From the NCBI GenBank assembly GCA_035627915.1, contig DASPKT010000391.1:1-27301 (forward strand): a stretch of DNA of 27,301 nt. Reading direction: 5' to 3'. Below the pieces are notes generated by a model. That model did not search any database. It was not told the origin of the DNA and saw only the letters and a program-made list of their open reading frames with translations. Positions 1 to 7,141 of the stretch are shown piece by piece. How positions within the stretch are numbered: the first letter of the stretch is position 1; each line of letters begins with the position of its first letter. The stretch is from DASPKT01 sp035627915. GTDB lineage: Bacteria > Pseudomonadota > Alphaproteobacteria > Azospirillales > Azospirillaceae. A program made the position numbers and the translations under genes.

Positions 1-38
1 ACCTGGTTGCCCAGGCACAGGTTCACCAATCCCGACAT
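1..38 (-). CDS. N-terminal fragment of a leftward gene, cut by the window edge
   Basis: An ATG on the minus strand at 38 opens a frame reading M-S-G-L-V-N-L-C-L-G-N-Q to the edge. A GGAGG Shine-Dalgarno-like stretch lies about 10 bases upstream (GGAGGGGGCGGACGC before ATG), which supports a real start. Twelve residues are too few to identify the product. The inverted repeat at 174-190 lies about 140 bases upstream and could belong to its control region. Confidence 0.5.
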   Translation of the reverse strand, partial: MSGLVNLCLGNQ

Positions 39-173
39 GCGTCCGCCCCCTCCAAAAGCGCCGGGCGCCGTCGGTCCCCGGGGCCCGCGGCTGCCTCAGG
101 CGCGGTTCTCCGCGCCATGGGGCCAGGATAAGGCAGGTGCGCGCGGACCCTAAGTCCGGAGTGGTAAGCGCGG

Positions 174-190
174 GGTTACATTTTGTAACC
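174..190. promoter_or_regulatory. Palindromic operator candidate GGTTACA-TTT-TGTAACC
   Basis: Seven-base perfect arms (174-180 and 184-190) flank a three-base centre, in an AT-rich island inside very GC-rich DNA. The shape TTACA...TGTAA resembles operators of TetR/AcrR-type repressors. It lies upstream of the leftward gene starting at 38 and just past the 3' end of the PanE-like gene. It has no T-tract, so it is more likely a protein-binding site than a terminator. Confidence 0.45.
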
Positions 191-226
191 GCTCGGTTAA
201 TGCATGGGTTGTGTTTCGCGGGGACT

Positions 227-1141
227 TCAGGAAGCCCCGTGCATCTCCTCCGCCGCCTTCAGATGGACGCATGCAAGGGCGAGGTGGGGCAGGTCCAGCC
301 CGTGCGCCCGGCCGCGCCGCAGCAGGTCGCCCAGCACGTGCTCCGCCTCGGTCGGGCCGCCGCGCTGCAGGTCGCGCAGCATGGAGGCGGCCATGGGGGA
401 GGCGGGGTCGCCGAACACCCGGCGGCAGGCCTCCGCCGCCGCCTCGCCGGGCGGGTGTCCGCACGCTTCGGCGACGCGGCGGCACTCCTCCAGCAGGGCG
501 GCCAGGAACCCCTCCCCGCCGGCGCGCAGGATGGCGCCGACGCTGGCCCGCATCAGGCAGGTGGACGCGGCCAGCGTCGCCAGCATCACCCACTTCTCCC
601 ACATCTCCTGCAGGATGTCGGGGCTGTGGCGGCCGTCCACGGTCGTGCGCCCCACCGCCTCGGCGAAGCGGGCGGCGGCCGGCTCCGCGGCGGGGTCGCG
701 CGCCCCCCAGGCCAGCCGGTGCACCCGGTTCAGGTGGCGGATGGTGCCATCCGGCTCCAGCGCGGTGGAGATGTGGCAGAGCCCGCCCAGCACCCGCTCC
801 CGCCCGAAGGCGGCGTCGAGGCGCTCCAGGTGCGCCAGCCCGTTCAGGACAGGCAGCACCACGCTGTCCGGCCCCACCGCCGGCCGTACCGCCTCGATGG
901 CGCCGTCCAGGTCGTAGGCCTTGCAGGAGAGCAGGACCAGGTCGTAGGGCTTCCTCGCCGCGGTGACGGTCTGCGCGGGCAGGCGGATGTTGCCGAGCGG
1001 GCTCGCCACCGCCAGCCCCTCCTCCCGCAGCTGGGCCTGCCGGCGGGGGCGCACCAGGAAGGTGACGTTCTCCCCGGCCTCCATCAGCCGCCCGCCGAAA
1101 TAGCCGCCGGTCGCGCCGGCCCCCAGCACCAGGATTCGCAT
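227..1141 (-). CDS. 2-dehydropantoate 2-reductase-like oxidoreductase (ketopantoate reductase family)
   Basis: A predicted cytoplasmic NAD(P)-dependent reductase of 304 residues. The N-terminus MRILVLGAGATGGYFGG holds the GxGxxG dinucleotide-binding loop at residues 7-13, followed by a typical ApbA/PanE pattern including the Lys of SCKAYD at about residue 74. The C-terminal helical domain begins near the EKWVMLATLAAS segment. True PanE enzymes carry conserved Asn residues after that Lys (the K-x3-N-x3-N region). Here those positions read as Leu and Ala/Ser, so this may be a paralogue acting on another 2-oxo acid rather than the pantothenate enzyme. The start at 1141 is chosen because GGAGGA lies 7-8 bases upstream; a TTG further upstream overlaps that site. 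It lies 30 bases after ycjF on the same strand and could be co-transcribed. Confidence 0.85.
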   Translation of the reverse strand: MRILVLGAGATGGYFGGRLMEAGENVTFLVRPRRQAQLREEGLAVASPLGNIRLPAQTVTAARKPYDLVLLSCKAYDLDGAIEAVRPAVGPDSVVLPVLNGLAHLERLDAAFGRERVLGGLCHISTALEPDGTIRHLNRVHRLAWGARDPAAEPAAARFAEAVGRTTVDGRHSPDILQEMWEKWVMLATLAASTCLMRASVGAILRAGGEGFLAALLEECRRVAEACGHPPGEAAAEACRRVFGDPASPMAASMLRDLQRGGPTEAEHVLGDLLRRGRAHGLDLPHLALACVHLKAAEEMHGAS

Positions 1142-1171
1142 CGCCCGTTCCTCCAAGGCCTCAGCCCCGCC

Positions 1172-2167
1172 TCATAACACGTCCCGGGGCAGGCGCAGCA
1201 GCTCCTGCCGGATCCGCTTCAGGCCGGGCCGCGTCTCCGGGGTGAAGGGCAGCGGCCGGCAGAGGTGCATGGCGGCCAGCCCCACCCGCGCGGTCAGCAG
1301 CCCGTTGACGACGCCCTGGCCGATGCGGGCCGACAGCGCCCCCGCCAGCCCGCCGCCCAGCGCGTCCACCGCCAGCCCGTCGCCCGTCTCGGCGATGCCG
1401 GCCACGGCCAGGTTCTCCACCATCCGGCGCAGCAGGAGTGCGGTGCCGACGAAGCCCGGCCGCGCCGCGTACAGCGCCGCCAGCTGGCGCACCAGCCGCA
1501 GGTTGCGCCACAGCACCAGCGCCACGTCCAGGATCGCGGCCGGGCTCAGCGCGGTGGCGACGGCGGTGTCGCGCGCCGCCAGCAGGACCAGCCGGTAGGC
1601 CTCCCGGTCCACCGGCGCCAGCAGCGTCCGCTCCGCCAGGACCAGCGCCTCGCGGTCGTCGTGGGCGTCGGTGAGCGCGCGCGACAGCCCGTCGCGCGCC
1701 GGCGCCAGGGCCGGGCGGCCGGCATAGAGGGCGGCCACGCGCCCCACCAGCGGCCCGGCCTTGCCGTGCCCGGCGCGGGCGGCCAGCACCTCCGCCTCCT
1801 GCCGCAGGGCGTCCACCTTCTTCAGGCGGGAATAGGCGCGCAGCTCCTGCCCCGCCATCACGCCGAGGCAGGCGACGAGCAGCCCGGCCAGCCCCGCCAC
1901 CGCCCCGCCCAGCCAGGGCGAGTGGGCGTAGGCGCGGGCCAGCAGGTCGGCGGTGTCGAAGCCGATGCCGGCCAGCACCAGCCCGGCCGCCGCCAGCACC
2001 AGCCCGCGCACGGCCCAGCGGCGGCGGGGGCCCCGCGCCGGCGGCAGCACCTCCCCCTCCAGCGGCGCCCCCTCCTCCCCCGCCGGGGCCGGGACGGCGC
2101 GGGCGGGGTCGAACTCCATGGGCGGGACGAAACCGGCGCCGCGGCGCTCCTCCCTGGTATCGGTCAC
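1172..2167 (-). CDS. ycjF: YcjF-like inner-membrane protein (DUF697, TIGR01620 type)
   Basis: A 331-residue membrane protein. After a proline-rich, charged N-terminus come two hydrophobic segments at about residues 50-72 and 84-107. A long helical, Ala/Leu-rich cytoplasmic part follows, with the DUF697 pattern (VDALGGGLAGALSARIGQGVVNGLLTARVG, about residues 250-280). It lies downstream of a YcjX homologue in the same order as ycjX-ycjF of enterobacteria, where the pair belongs to the phage-shock (Psp) envelope-stress regulon. No psp genes are seen here. The exact biochemical role of YcjF is not established. The start is a GTG at 2167 with only a weak GGGGTG ribosome site, so it is uncertain; an internal ATG at 2119 has no better site. 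The long gap from ycjX holds an inverted pair of G/C repeats. Confidence 0.85.
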   Translation of the reverse strand: MTDTREERRGAGFVPPMEFDPARAVPAPAGEEGAPLEGEVLPPARGPRRRWAVRGLVLAAAGLVLAGIGFDTADLLARAYAHSPWLGGAVAGLAGLLVACLGVMAGQELRAYSRLKKVDALRQEAEVLAARAGHGKAGPLVGRVAALYAGRPALAPARDGLSRALTDAHDDREALVLAERTLLAPVDREAYRLVLLAARDTAVATALSPAAILDVALVLWRNLRLVRQLAALYAARPGFVGTALLLRRMVENLAVAGIAETGDGLAVDALGGGLAGALSARIGQGVVNGLLTARVGLAAMHLCRPLPFTPETRPGLKRIRQELLRLPRDVL

Positions 2168-2193
2168 GGGGACACCCCGCCGGTCGCCGCCAT

Positions 2194-2237
2194 TCCCCTC
2201 CCCCAGGGGGGGAGGGCCAGGGTGGGGGGGTAAGAGG
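2194..2237 (+). repeat. G/C-tract palindromic repeat, copy A
   Basis: A CCCCTCCCCC tract joined through AG to a GGGGGGAGGG tract and then further G runs. It is an internally self-complementary unit that closely matches copy B (2287-2330) in inverted orientation over about 35 bases with few mismatches. It resembles short dispersed intergenic repeats common in GC-rich alphaproteobacteria. Runs of five to seven G also give it quadruplex potential. Confidence 0.65.
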
Positions 2238-2286
2238 GTTCCGGAAGGGCTTGGCGGCCGGGGACGGGTGCCCTCGTCCGCGATGG

Positions 2287-2330
2287 CCCAACCCCCCTCC
2301 CCATCCCTCCCCCTCTGGGGGAGGGGGTCG
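2287..2330 (-). repeat. G/C-tract palindromic repeat, copy B (inverted relative to copy A)
   Basis: Read on the minus strand this gives CCCCTCCCCCAGAGGGGGAGGG followed by G runs, matching copy A. The two copies face each other about 50 bases apart in the ycjX-ycjF spacer. The transcript could therefore fold either as two small hairpins or as one long one. Confidence 0.65.
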
Positions 2331-2360
2331 ACCGCGGAAGCGTGGTCCCGGAGATGCGTC

Positions 2361-3770
2361 TCATGCCAGCCTGTCCCCGATGAGGAAGTCGAGCGCCCGG
2401 TCCAGCCGGATGTTGGGCAGGCCGCGGCCGTCGCGGACCAGCCCGGGCGGCGGGCGGAAGCGGGTGAAACGGTAGCGCCCGGCGTTCTCCGGCGCCACCT
2501 CGCCCAGGTTCGCGGGCACCTCGCCCGGGAACAGCACGGTCGGCCGGTCGCGGTCGAGCGGGATGCCCTGGACGCAGGCGAGCTGCCGGCCCTCGTGCTC
2601 GGTATAGACCGACTCGGTGCTCTTCACGGACGCGATGGACATGGTCGCCACCTCCGCCCCGGTGAAGCGCACGGCCGTCATCGGCCCGGCCAGGAAGCTC
2701 TCGGTCAGCGCGGTCAGGTTGGCGTGCTGGGCGGCGGCGACGTGGTCGGCCTTGGTGGCGGCGAACAGCACCCGGTCGATGCGGGCACCCCCCAGCCAGG
2801 ACAGCCAGCCGGGCCGGCCGTGGCTGAAGCTCTCCAGCGTGGCGGCCAGCGACCGCTCCAAATCCTCCAGCCCGGGTGCGCCGGCGTTCAGCGCCCCCAG
2901 CACGTCCACCAGCACGATCTGCCGGTCCAGCCGGGCGAAGTGCTCGCGGTAAAAGCGGCGGACGACCGAATTCTTGTACCCCTCGAACCGCTCCGCCATC
3001 AGCGCCGCCAGCGAGCCCGGCGGGGCGCCCGGTTCCGGCGGCAGGGGGCAGAAGGTCAGGATCGGCGCCCCCTCCAGCTCCCCCGGCTCCACGAAGCGGC
3101 CGGGCTGCACCAGGCTGAGGCCGGCCGAGCTGGCGCGGCAGGCGTGCAGGTAGGCGGTGTAGAGGGCGGCCGCCTGGCGGGCCAGCGCCTCGTCGGCCGG
3201 GGCCGCGGGATCGATGCCGGCGACCAGCCCCAGCCAGTCGCGCGCCAGCTCCGCCCGCCCCGGCCGGCGGGCGAGGTCGAGCGTCTGGCGCGACCATTCC
3301 GCGAAGTCCTGGCCCAGCATGGGCAGGTCCAGCAGCCATTCCCCGGGATAGTCCACCAGGTCCAGGTTCAGCGTCGCCAACGCCCCGAAGCGGCGGTTCA
3401 GCCAGCCGGCCGGGCGGAAGCGGAGCGCCACCCTGATCTCGCTGACGGCCTTGGTCTCCTTGGGCCATTCCGGCACGGCGGCGGTCAGCAGGCCCAGGTG
3501 GCGCTCATAGTCGAAGCGGGGCACCGCGCCGTCCGGCTGCGGCATCAGCCGGGCGCCCAGGAAGCGGCTGCCGCTCATCACCTCCATCATGGGCAGGCGG
3601 CCGGCGGTCAGCAGGTTGTGCACGACCGAGGTCACGAAGACGGTCTTGCCGGAGCGGCGCAGGCCGGTCACGCCGACCCGCACGTCGCCGCCCGCCAGCC
3701 GCGCGGCCAGCTGGCCCAGCCCGTCGGCGGCCCGCCTGCCCGCCTCCTCAAGATCGCCCAGGATCGGCAT
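2361..3770 (-). CDS. ycjX: YcjX-like P-loop NTPase (DUF463)
   Basis: A cytoplasmic GTPase-like protein of 469 residues. It has a Walker A motif GLRRSGKT at residues 36-43, a switch/Walker B-like DYPGEW at about 140-145, and a TKAD base-recognition motif at about 339-342. This set and length match the YcjX family, which was found through its linkage to the phage-shock regulon and has a structurally proven NTPase fold; its cellular role is unresolved. The start at 3770 is preferred because GGGAGGGTGG lies directly upstream, whereas the frame extends a further 13 unsupported codons. The next gene on the strand is the expected partner ycjF, separated by 193 bases that hold two palindromic repeats. 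The gene is divergent from the GGDEF-EAL gene. Confidence 0.9.
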   Translation of the reverse strand: MPILGDLEEAGRRAADGLGQLAARLAGGDVRVGVTGLRRSGKTVFVTSVVHNLLTAGRLPMMEVMSGSRFLGARLMPQPDGAVPRFDYERHLGLLTAAVPEWPKETKAVSEIRVALRFRPAGWLNRRFGALATLNLDLVDYPGEWLLDLPMLGQDFAEWSRQTLDLARRPGRAELARDWLGLVAGIDPAAPADEALARQAAALYTAYLHACRASSAGLSLVQPGRFVEPGELEGAPILTFCPLPPEPGAPPGSLAALMAERFEGYKNSVVRRFYREHFARLDRQIVLVDVLGALNAGAPGLEDLERSLAATLESFSHGRPGWLSWLGGARIDRVLFAATKADHVAAAQHANLTALTESFLAGPMTAVRFTGAEVATMSIASVKSTESVYTEHEGRQLACVQGIPLDRDRPTVLFPGEVPANLGEVAPENAGRYRFTRFRPPPGLVRDGRGLPNIRLDRALDFLIGDRLA

Positions 3771-3830
3771 CCACCCTCCCCGCCCGCACGTGCAAACCCG
3801 CTTTGACACACCCTTAGACCATGTCCGGGC

Positions 3831-3862
3831 GTGATAATGGCCTTGTCAGATGGGCCTATCAC
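3831..3862. promoter_or_regulatory. Imperfect dyad in the ycjX / GGDEF-EAL divergent spacer
   Basis: GTGATA (3831-3836) and GGCC (3839-3842) are mirrored by GGCC (3853-3856) and TATCAC (3857-3862), with a two-base offset between inner and outer arms on the left. The dyad covers the -35 box of the rightward promoter, as expected of a repressor or dual regulator site. No cognate regulator is adjacent. Confidence 0.4.
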
Positions 3863-3871
3863 AATTGTAAT
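3843..3871 (+). promoter_or_regulatory. Sigma-70-type promoter for the GGDEF-EAL gene
   Basis: TTGTCA (3843-3848) and TGTAAT (3866-3871) are spaced by exactly 17 bases; each matches the consensus at five of six positions. The site lies about 114 bases before the chosen start at 3985, in the most AT-rich part of the spacer. Confidence 0.6.
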
Positions 3872-3984
3872 GGTCAAATCGGAAGTGGCAGTCTTATCAT
3901 GCTGTCGATGTGGCGGAGAGACTTCGGCGACGTGCCGCGCCCGCCCGTGCCCCGGACCGCGGAAGGCCGGGAGCGGGAGGGACG

Positions 3985-6915
3985 ATGTGGCGTCGGGGCC
4001 CTGGAACACAGGTAGGAATGACGTCGGAAACGCCGCCCACCCCTGTCGTGAAGGTTGATGCCGTGGTCAACGAACCGCGGCCCGCCTCGGCGGTCAGCCT
4101 GCCGCTGCGCAAGCGCCTCTCGTTCAAGCAGGCCCGCAACACCGCGCTGCTGACGCTGGTGCTGGGCTTCGTGCTGTCGTCGGCCCAGATCACCATCGAC
4201 CTGCTGGACGTGGAGAAGAACACCGACCAGCTGGTGCAGCAGGTGCTGAGCACGCTGCAGGAGCCCGCGGCGGAGGCCGCCTACGCCTTCGACCAGGCCC
4301 TGGCGGAGCGGGTGCTGACCGGCCTGTTCGAGTACCGGCCGGTCTACCGCGCCGTCATCTTCGAGGATTTCGGCAACCAGCTCGCCGCCAAGGAGCGCGG
4401 GCAGGCCGAGGGCGGGCTGAAGTGGCTGGCGGAGCTGCTGCTGCCGCAGGAGAAGACCTTCTCCATCCCGCTCATCATCGAGCGGCACAACCAGAACGTC
4501 GGCGAGATGCGCGTCTCGGTCGACCGCTACCTGATCGCGCTGGAGTTCTTCCGCCGCGCCGGCATCGCGCTCGGCACCGGCGCCATCTGGACCGTGTCGC
4601 TGGCGCTCATCCTGATCGTGATGTTCTACGTCTCGATCACCAAGCCGTTCCTGCGCATGTCGAACGCCATCGCCGACGTCGACGCGACGCGGCCGGCGGA
4701 GCGGCTGCTGCGGGTCCCGTCGCAGCACGCCGACGACGAGCTGGGCCTGCTGGCCAAGACCACGAACGAGCTGCTGCTGGAGTTCGACCGGTCGCTGGTG
4801 GAGCGCGAGCGCGCCGAGGGCCGCCTGCGCGAGCGCGAGGCGCGCCTGTCCGGCATCATGGACAACGTCGCGGACGGCATCATCACGCTGGACGAGGACC
4901 TGCGCATCGAGACCATGAACACCGCGGCGCAGGAGCTGTTCGGCTACGACGCCGCGGAGGCCGTGGGCCAGCCCTTCGTGACCCTGATCGAGGAGCGCGA
5001 CTGGACCCGGGTGGCGATGGCGCTGATGGCCTGCCTGCGCCGCACCGAGGACGACCGGCGGCGCGAGTCGCGGGCGGAGATCCAGGGCAAGCGCAAGAGC
5101 GGCGACATCTTCGCCATGGCCTTCGGCGTCAGCCAGATGCGCCTGGGCGACCGCCGCACCGCCATCTGCGTGGTCCAGGACATCACCCAGCGCAAGCGCG
5201 CCGAGCAGGCGCTGCGCGAGAGCGAGGAGCGGCTGAAGCTCGCCGTACGGGCCACCCGCTCCGGCGTGTTCGACAACAGCTTCGTCAAGGGCACCTCCTG
5301 GTGGAGCCCCGAGTTCATCGAGATGCTCGGCTACGACGTCTCGGACATCACCAACGCCTCCTCCACCTGGGAGGAGCTGCTGCACCCCGACGACCGCGAC
5401 AACGTACTGAGCCAGGTGGACCGCTACCTCGCCGGCGACCTCGGCGACTACCTCGCGCTCTACCGGCTGCGCCACAAGGACGGCAGCTGGATGTGGATCG
5501 AGGCGCGCGGCCAGGCGATCCGCGACGACCAGGGCAAGCCCATCCGCTTCACCGGCACCATGTCGGACGTCTCTGACCGCAAGCGGTTCGAGGAGCAGCT
5601 GATGTACGTCAGCACCCACGACCCGCTGACCGGCCTGCCCAACCGCTCGCTGCTGCAGGACCGGCTGTCGCACGCCGTCTCCCACGCCGAGCGCAAGGGC
5701 ACCTCGGTCGCGGTGCTGTTCCTCGACCTCGACCGGTTCAAGCTGGTCAACGACAGCCTGGGCCACCAGGTCGGCGACAAGCTGCTGCGCGCCATCGCGC
5801 AGCGCCTGTCCTCCAGCGTCCGCGCCGCCGACACGGTGGGCCGCCTGGGCGCCGACGAGTTCCTGGTCATCGCCGAGGACCTGCCGGAGCCGCAGATGGC
5901 GGCCCGCATCGCCGAGACGATCCTGGTCGGCATGAGCCGGCCGTTCGGCATCGACGGCCAGCAGCTGTTCATCACCACCTCGATCGGCATCAGCCTGTTC
6001 CCCGGCGACGCCACCGACATCAACGCCCTGCTGCGCGACGCCGACACGGCGATGCACAACGCCAAGGCGTCGGGCGGCAACAACTACCAGTTCTTCACGC
6101 CGGAGATGAACGAGGAGGCGGTCGCGCGCCTGTCGCTGGAGCACAGCCTGCGCGAGGCGGTGGAGCAGAACCAGTTCATGCTGCACTACCAGCCGAAGAT
6201 CTCCCTGGAGACGATGGAGGCCGTCGGCGTCGAGGCGCTGATTCGCTGGCAGCACCCGGAGCAGGGCATGGTCTCGCCGGCGCGCTTCATCCCCGTGGCC
6301 GAGGAGACCGGCATGATCGTGCCGATCGGCGACTGGGTGCTGCGCAAGGCGCTGGAGCAGATCCGCGACTGGGAGCGCCGCGGCCTGACGCCCCTGCCGG
6401 TCGCGGTCAACGTCTCGGTCCGCCAGATCACCTCCAGCCACTTCGGCGAGCGGGTGTGGCAGCTGCTGGAGGAGTACGGGGTCAGCCCCGACCTGCTGGA
6501 GCTGGAGATCACCGAGACGGCGATGATGTCCAACCTCGCCTACATCGTCGACGCGCTGACCGAGGTGCGCAACCACGGCATCAGCATCGCCATCGACGAT
6601 TTCGGCACCGGCTACTCCTCGCTCTCCTACCTGCGGCGCCTGCCGATCACCACGCTGAAGGTCGACCGCTCCTTCGTGAACGAGGCGACGACCAACGCCG
6701 ACACGGCCGCCATCGCCGCCACCATCATCGCCATGGGCCGCCAGCTCGGCCTCAAGGTGGTGGCCGAGGGGATCGAGACGGAGGAGCAGCTGGAGTTCCT
6801 GCGCCACCACCGCTGCGACCAGCTGCAGGGCTATTATTTCAGCAAGCCGCTGCCGCCGGGCGACCTCGAGGGCCGCTTCATGAAGAAGGCGGCGATGGTT
6901 GCGTTCGCCTCCTGA
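3985..6915 (+). CDS. Membrane sensor with HAMP, two PAS domains, degenerate GGDEF and intact EAL
   Basis: A c-di-GMP signalling protein of 976 residues. Domains in order: TM1 about 51-73; periplasmic region about 75-190; TM2 about 193-217; HAMP about 217-270; PAS about 285-405; PAS with a PAC segment about 415-535; GGDEF about 540-705; EAL about 717-965. The GGDEF signature reads G-A-D-E-F (622-626), so cyclase activity is doubtful and the domain may only bind GTP. The EAL domain keeps EALIRW, the Asn of VAVNVS, ELEITET, DDFGTGYSS, the Lys of LKVDRSF, VAEGIET and LQGYYFSKP, so phosphodiesterase activity is likely. The start at 3985 has GGGAGG five bases upstream; an ATG at 4018 is the alternative. 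The next gene downstream, on the same strand, is the DUF1302 cluster, 226 bases away. Confidence 0.93.
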   Translation: MWRRGPGTQVGMTSETPPTPVVKVDAVVNEPRPASAVSLPLRKRLSFKQARNTALLTLVLGFVLSSAQITIDLLDVEKNTDQLVQQVLSTLQEPAAEAAYAFDQALAERVLTGLFEYRPVYRAVIFEDFGNQLAAKERGQAEGGLKWLAELLLPQEKTFSIPLIIERHNQNVGEMRVSVDRYLIALEFFRRAGIALGTGAIWTVSLALILIVMFYVSITKPFLRMSNAIADVDATRPAERLLRVPSQHADDELGLLAKTTNELLLEFDRSLVERERAEGRLREREARLSGIMDNVADGIITLDEDLRIETMNTAAQELFGYDAAEAVGQPFVTLIEERDWTRVAMALMACLRRTEDDRRRESRAEIQGKRKSGDIFAMAFGVSQMRLGDRRTAICVVQDITQRKRAEQALRESEERLKLAVRATRSGVFDNSFVKGTSWWSPEFIEMLGYDVSDITNASSTWEELLHPDDRDNVLSQVDRYLAGDLGDYLALYRLRHKDGSWMWIEARGQAIRDDQGKPIRFTGTMSDVSDRKRFEEQLMYVSTHDPLTGLPNRSLLQDRLSHAVSHAERKGTSVAVLFLDLDRFKLVNDSLGHQVGDKLLRAIAQRLSSSVRAADTVGRLGADEFLVIAEDLPEPQMAARIAETILVGMSRPFGIDGQQLFITTSIGISLFPGDATDINALLRDADTAMHNAKASGGNNYQFFTPEMNEEAVARLSLEHSLREAVEQNQFMLHYQPKISLETMEAVGVEALIRWQHPEQGMVSPARFIPVAEETGMIVPIGDWVLRKALEQIRDWERRGLTPLPVAVNVSVRQITSSHFGERVWQLLEEYGVSPDLLELEITETAMMSNLAYIVDALTEVRNHGISIAIDDFGTGYSSLSYLRRLPITTLKVDRSFVNEATTNADTAAIAATIIAMGRQLGLKVVAEGIETEEQLEFLRHHRCDQLQGYYFSKPLPPGDLEGRFMKKAAMVAFAS

Positions 6916-7014
6916 TAGGCGAAACTTCCTTACGCCTGCGCGGCCGAAAGCGTTGCAATTTTGCCAAACCACCGTATGAAACCGCGCCTGCCCCGCGTGC
7001 GGCGCATTGGGGCC

Positions 7015-7044
7015 TTGACGCCGTCGCACGGCTCCCATTACTGC
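7015..7044 (+). promoter_or_regulatory. Possible promoter for the DUF1302-RND cluster
   Basis: TTGACG at 7015-7020 is a good -35 box. At 17-18 bases spacing it is followed by TTACTG/TACTGC, a weak -10 match. It lies about 100 bases before the DUF1302 start in the spacer after the GGDEF-EAL gene, where no terminator is evident. Read-through from upstream therefore cannot be excluded. Confidence 0.35.
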
Positions 7045-7141
7045 TAGATGCTTGAATTTCCGCACTTCCGGGGCAGTCCCGGCCGGCGGAGGCGCCCCGA
7101 AGAGGGTGCCGATACAACAAACGTGGAGCGAGGAGGAACGC

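Noticed and set aside
2194..2330. Rho-independent terminator between ycjX and ycjF
   Set aside because: The hairpins are G/C tracts with no T-run on the minus strand; a dispersed repeat pair explains the pattern better.
2361..3770. Possible classification of the ycjX-like protein as a translation-factor or Era-type GTPase
   Set aside because: The spacing of GLRRSGKT, DYPGEW and TKAD, the length and the YcjF neighbour fit YcjX, not Era or EngA.
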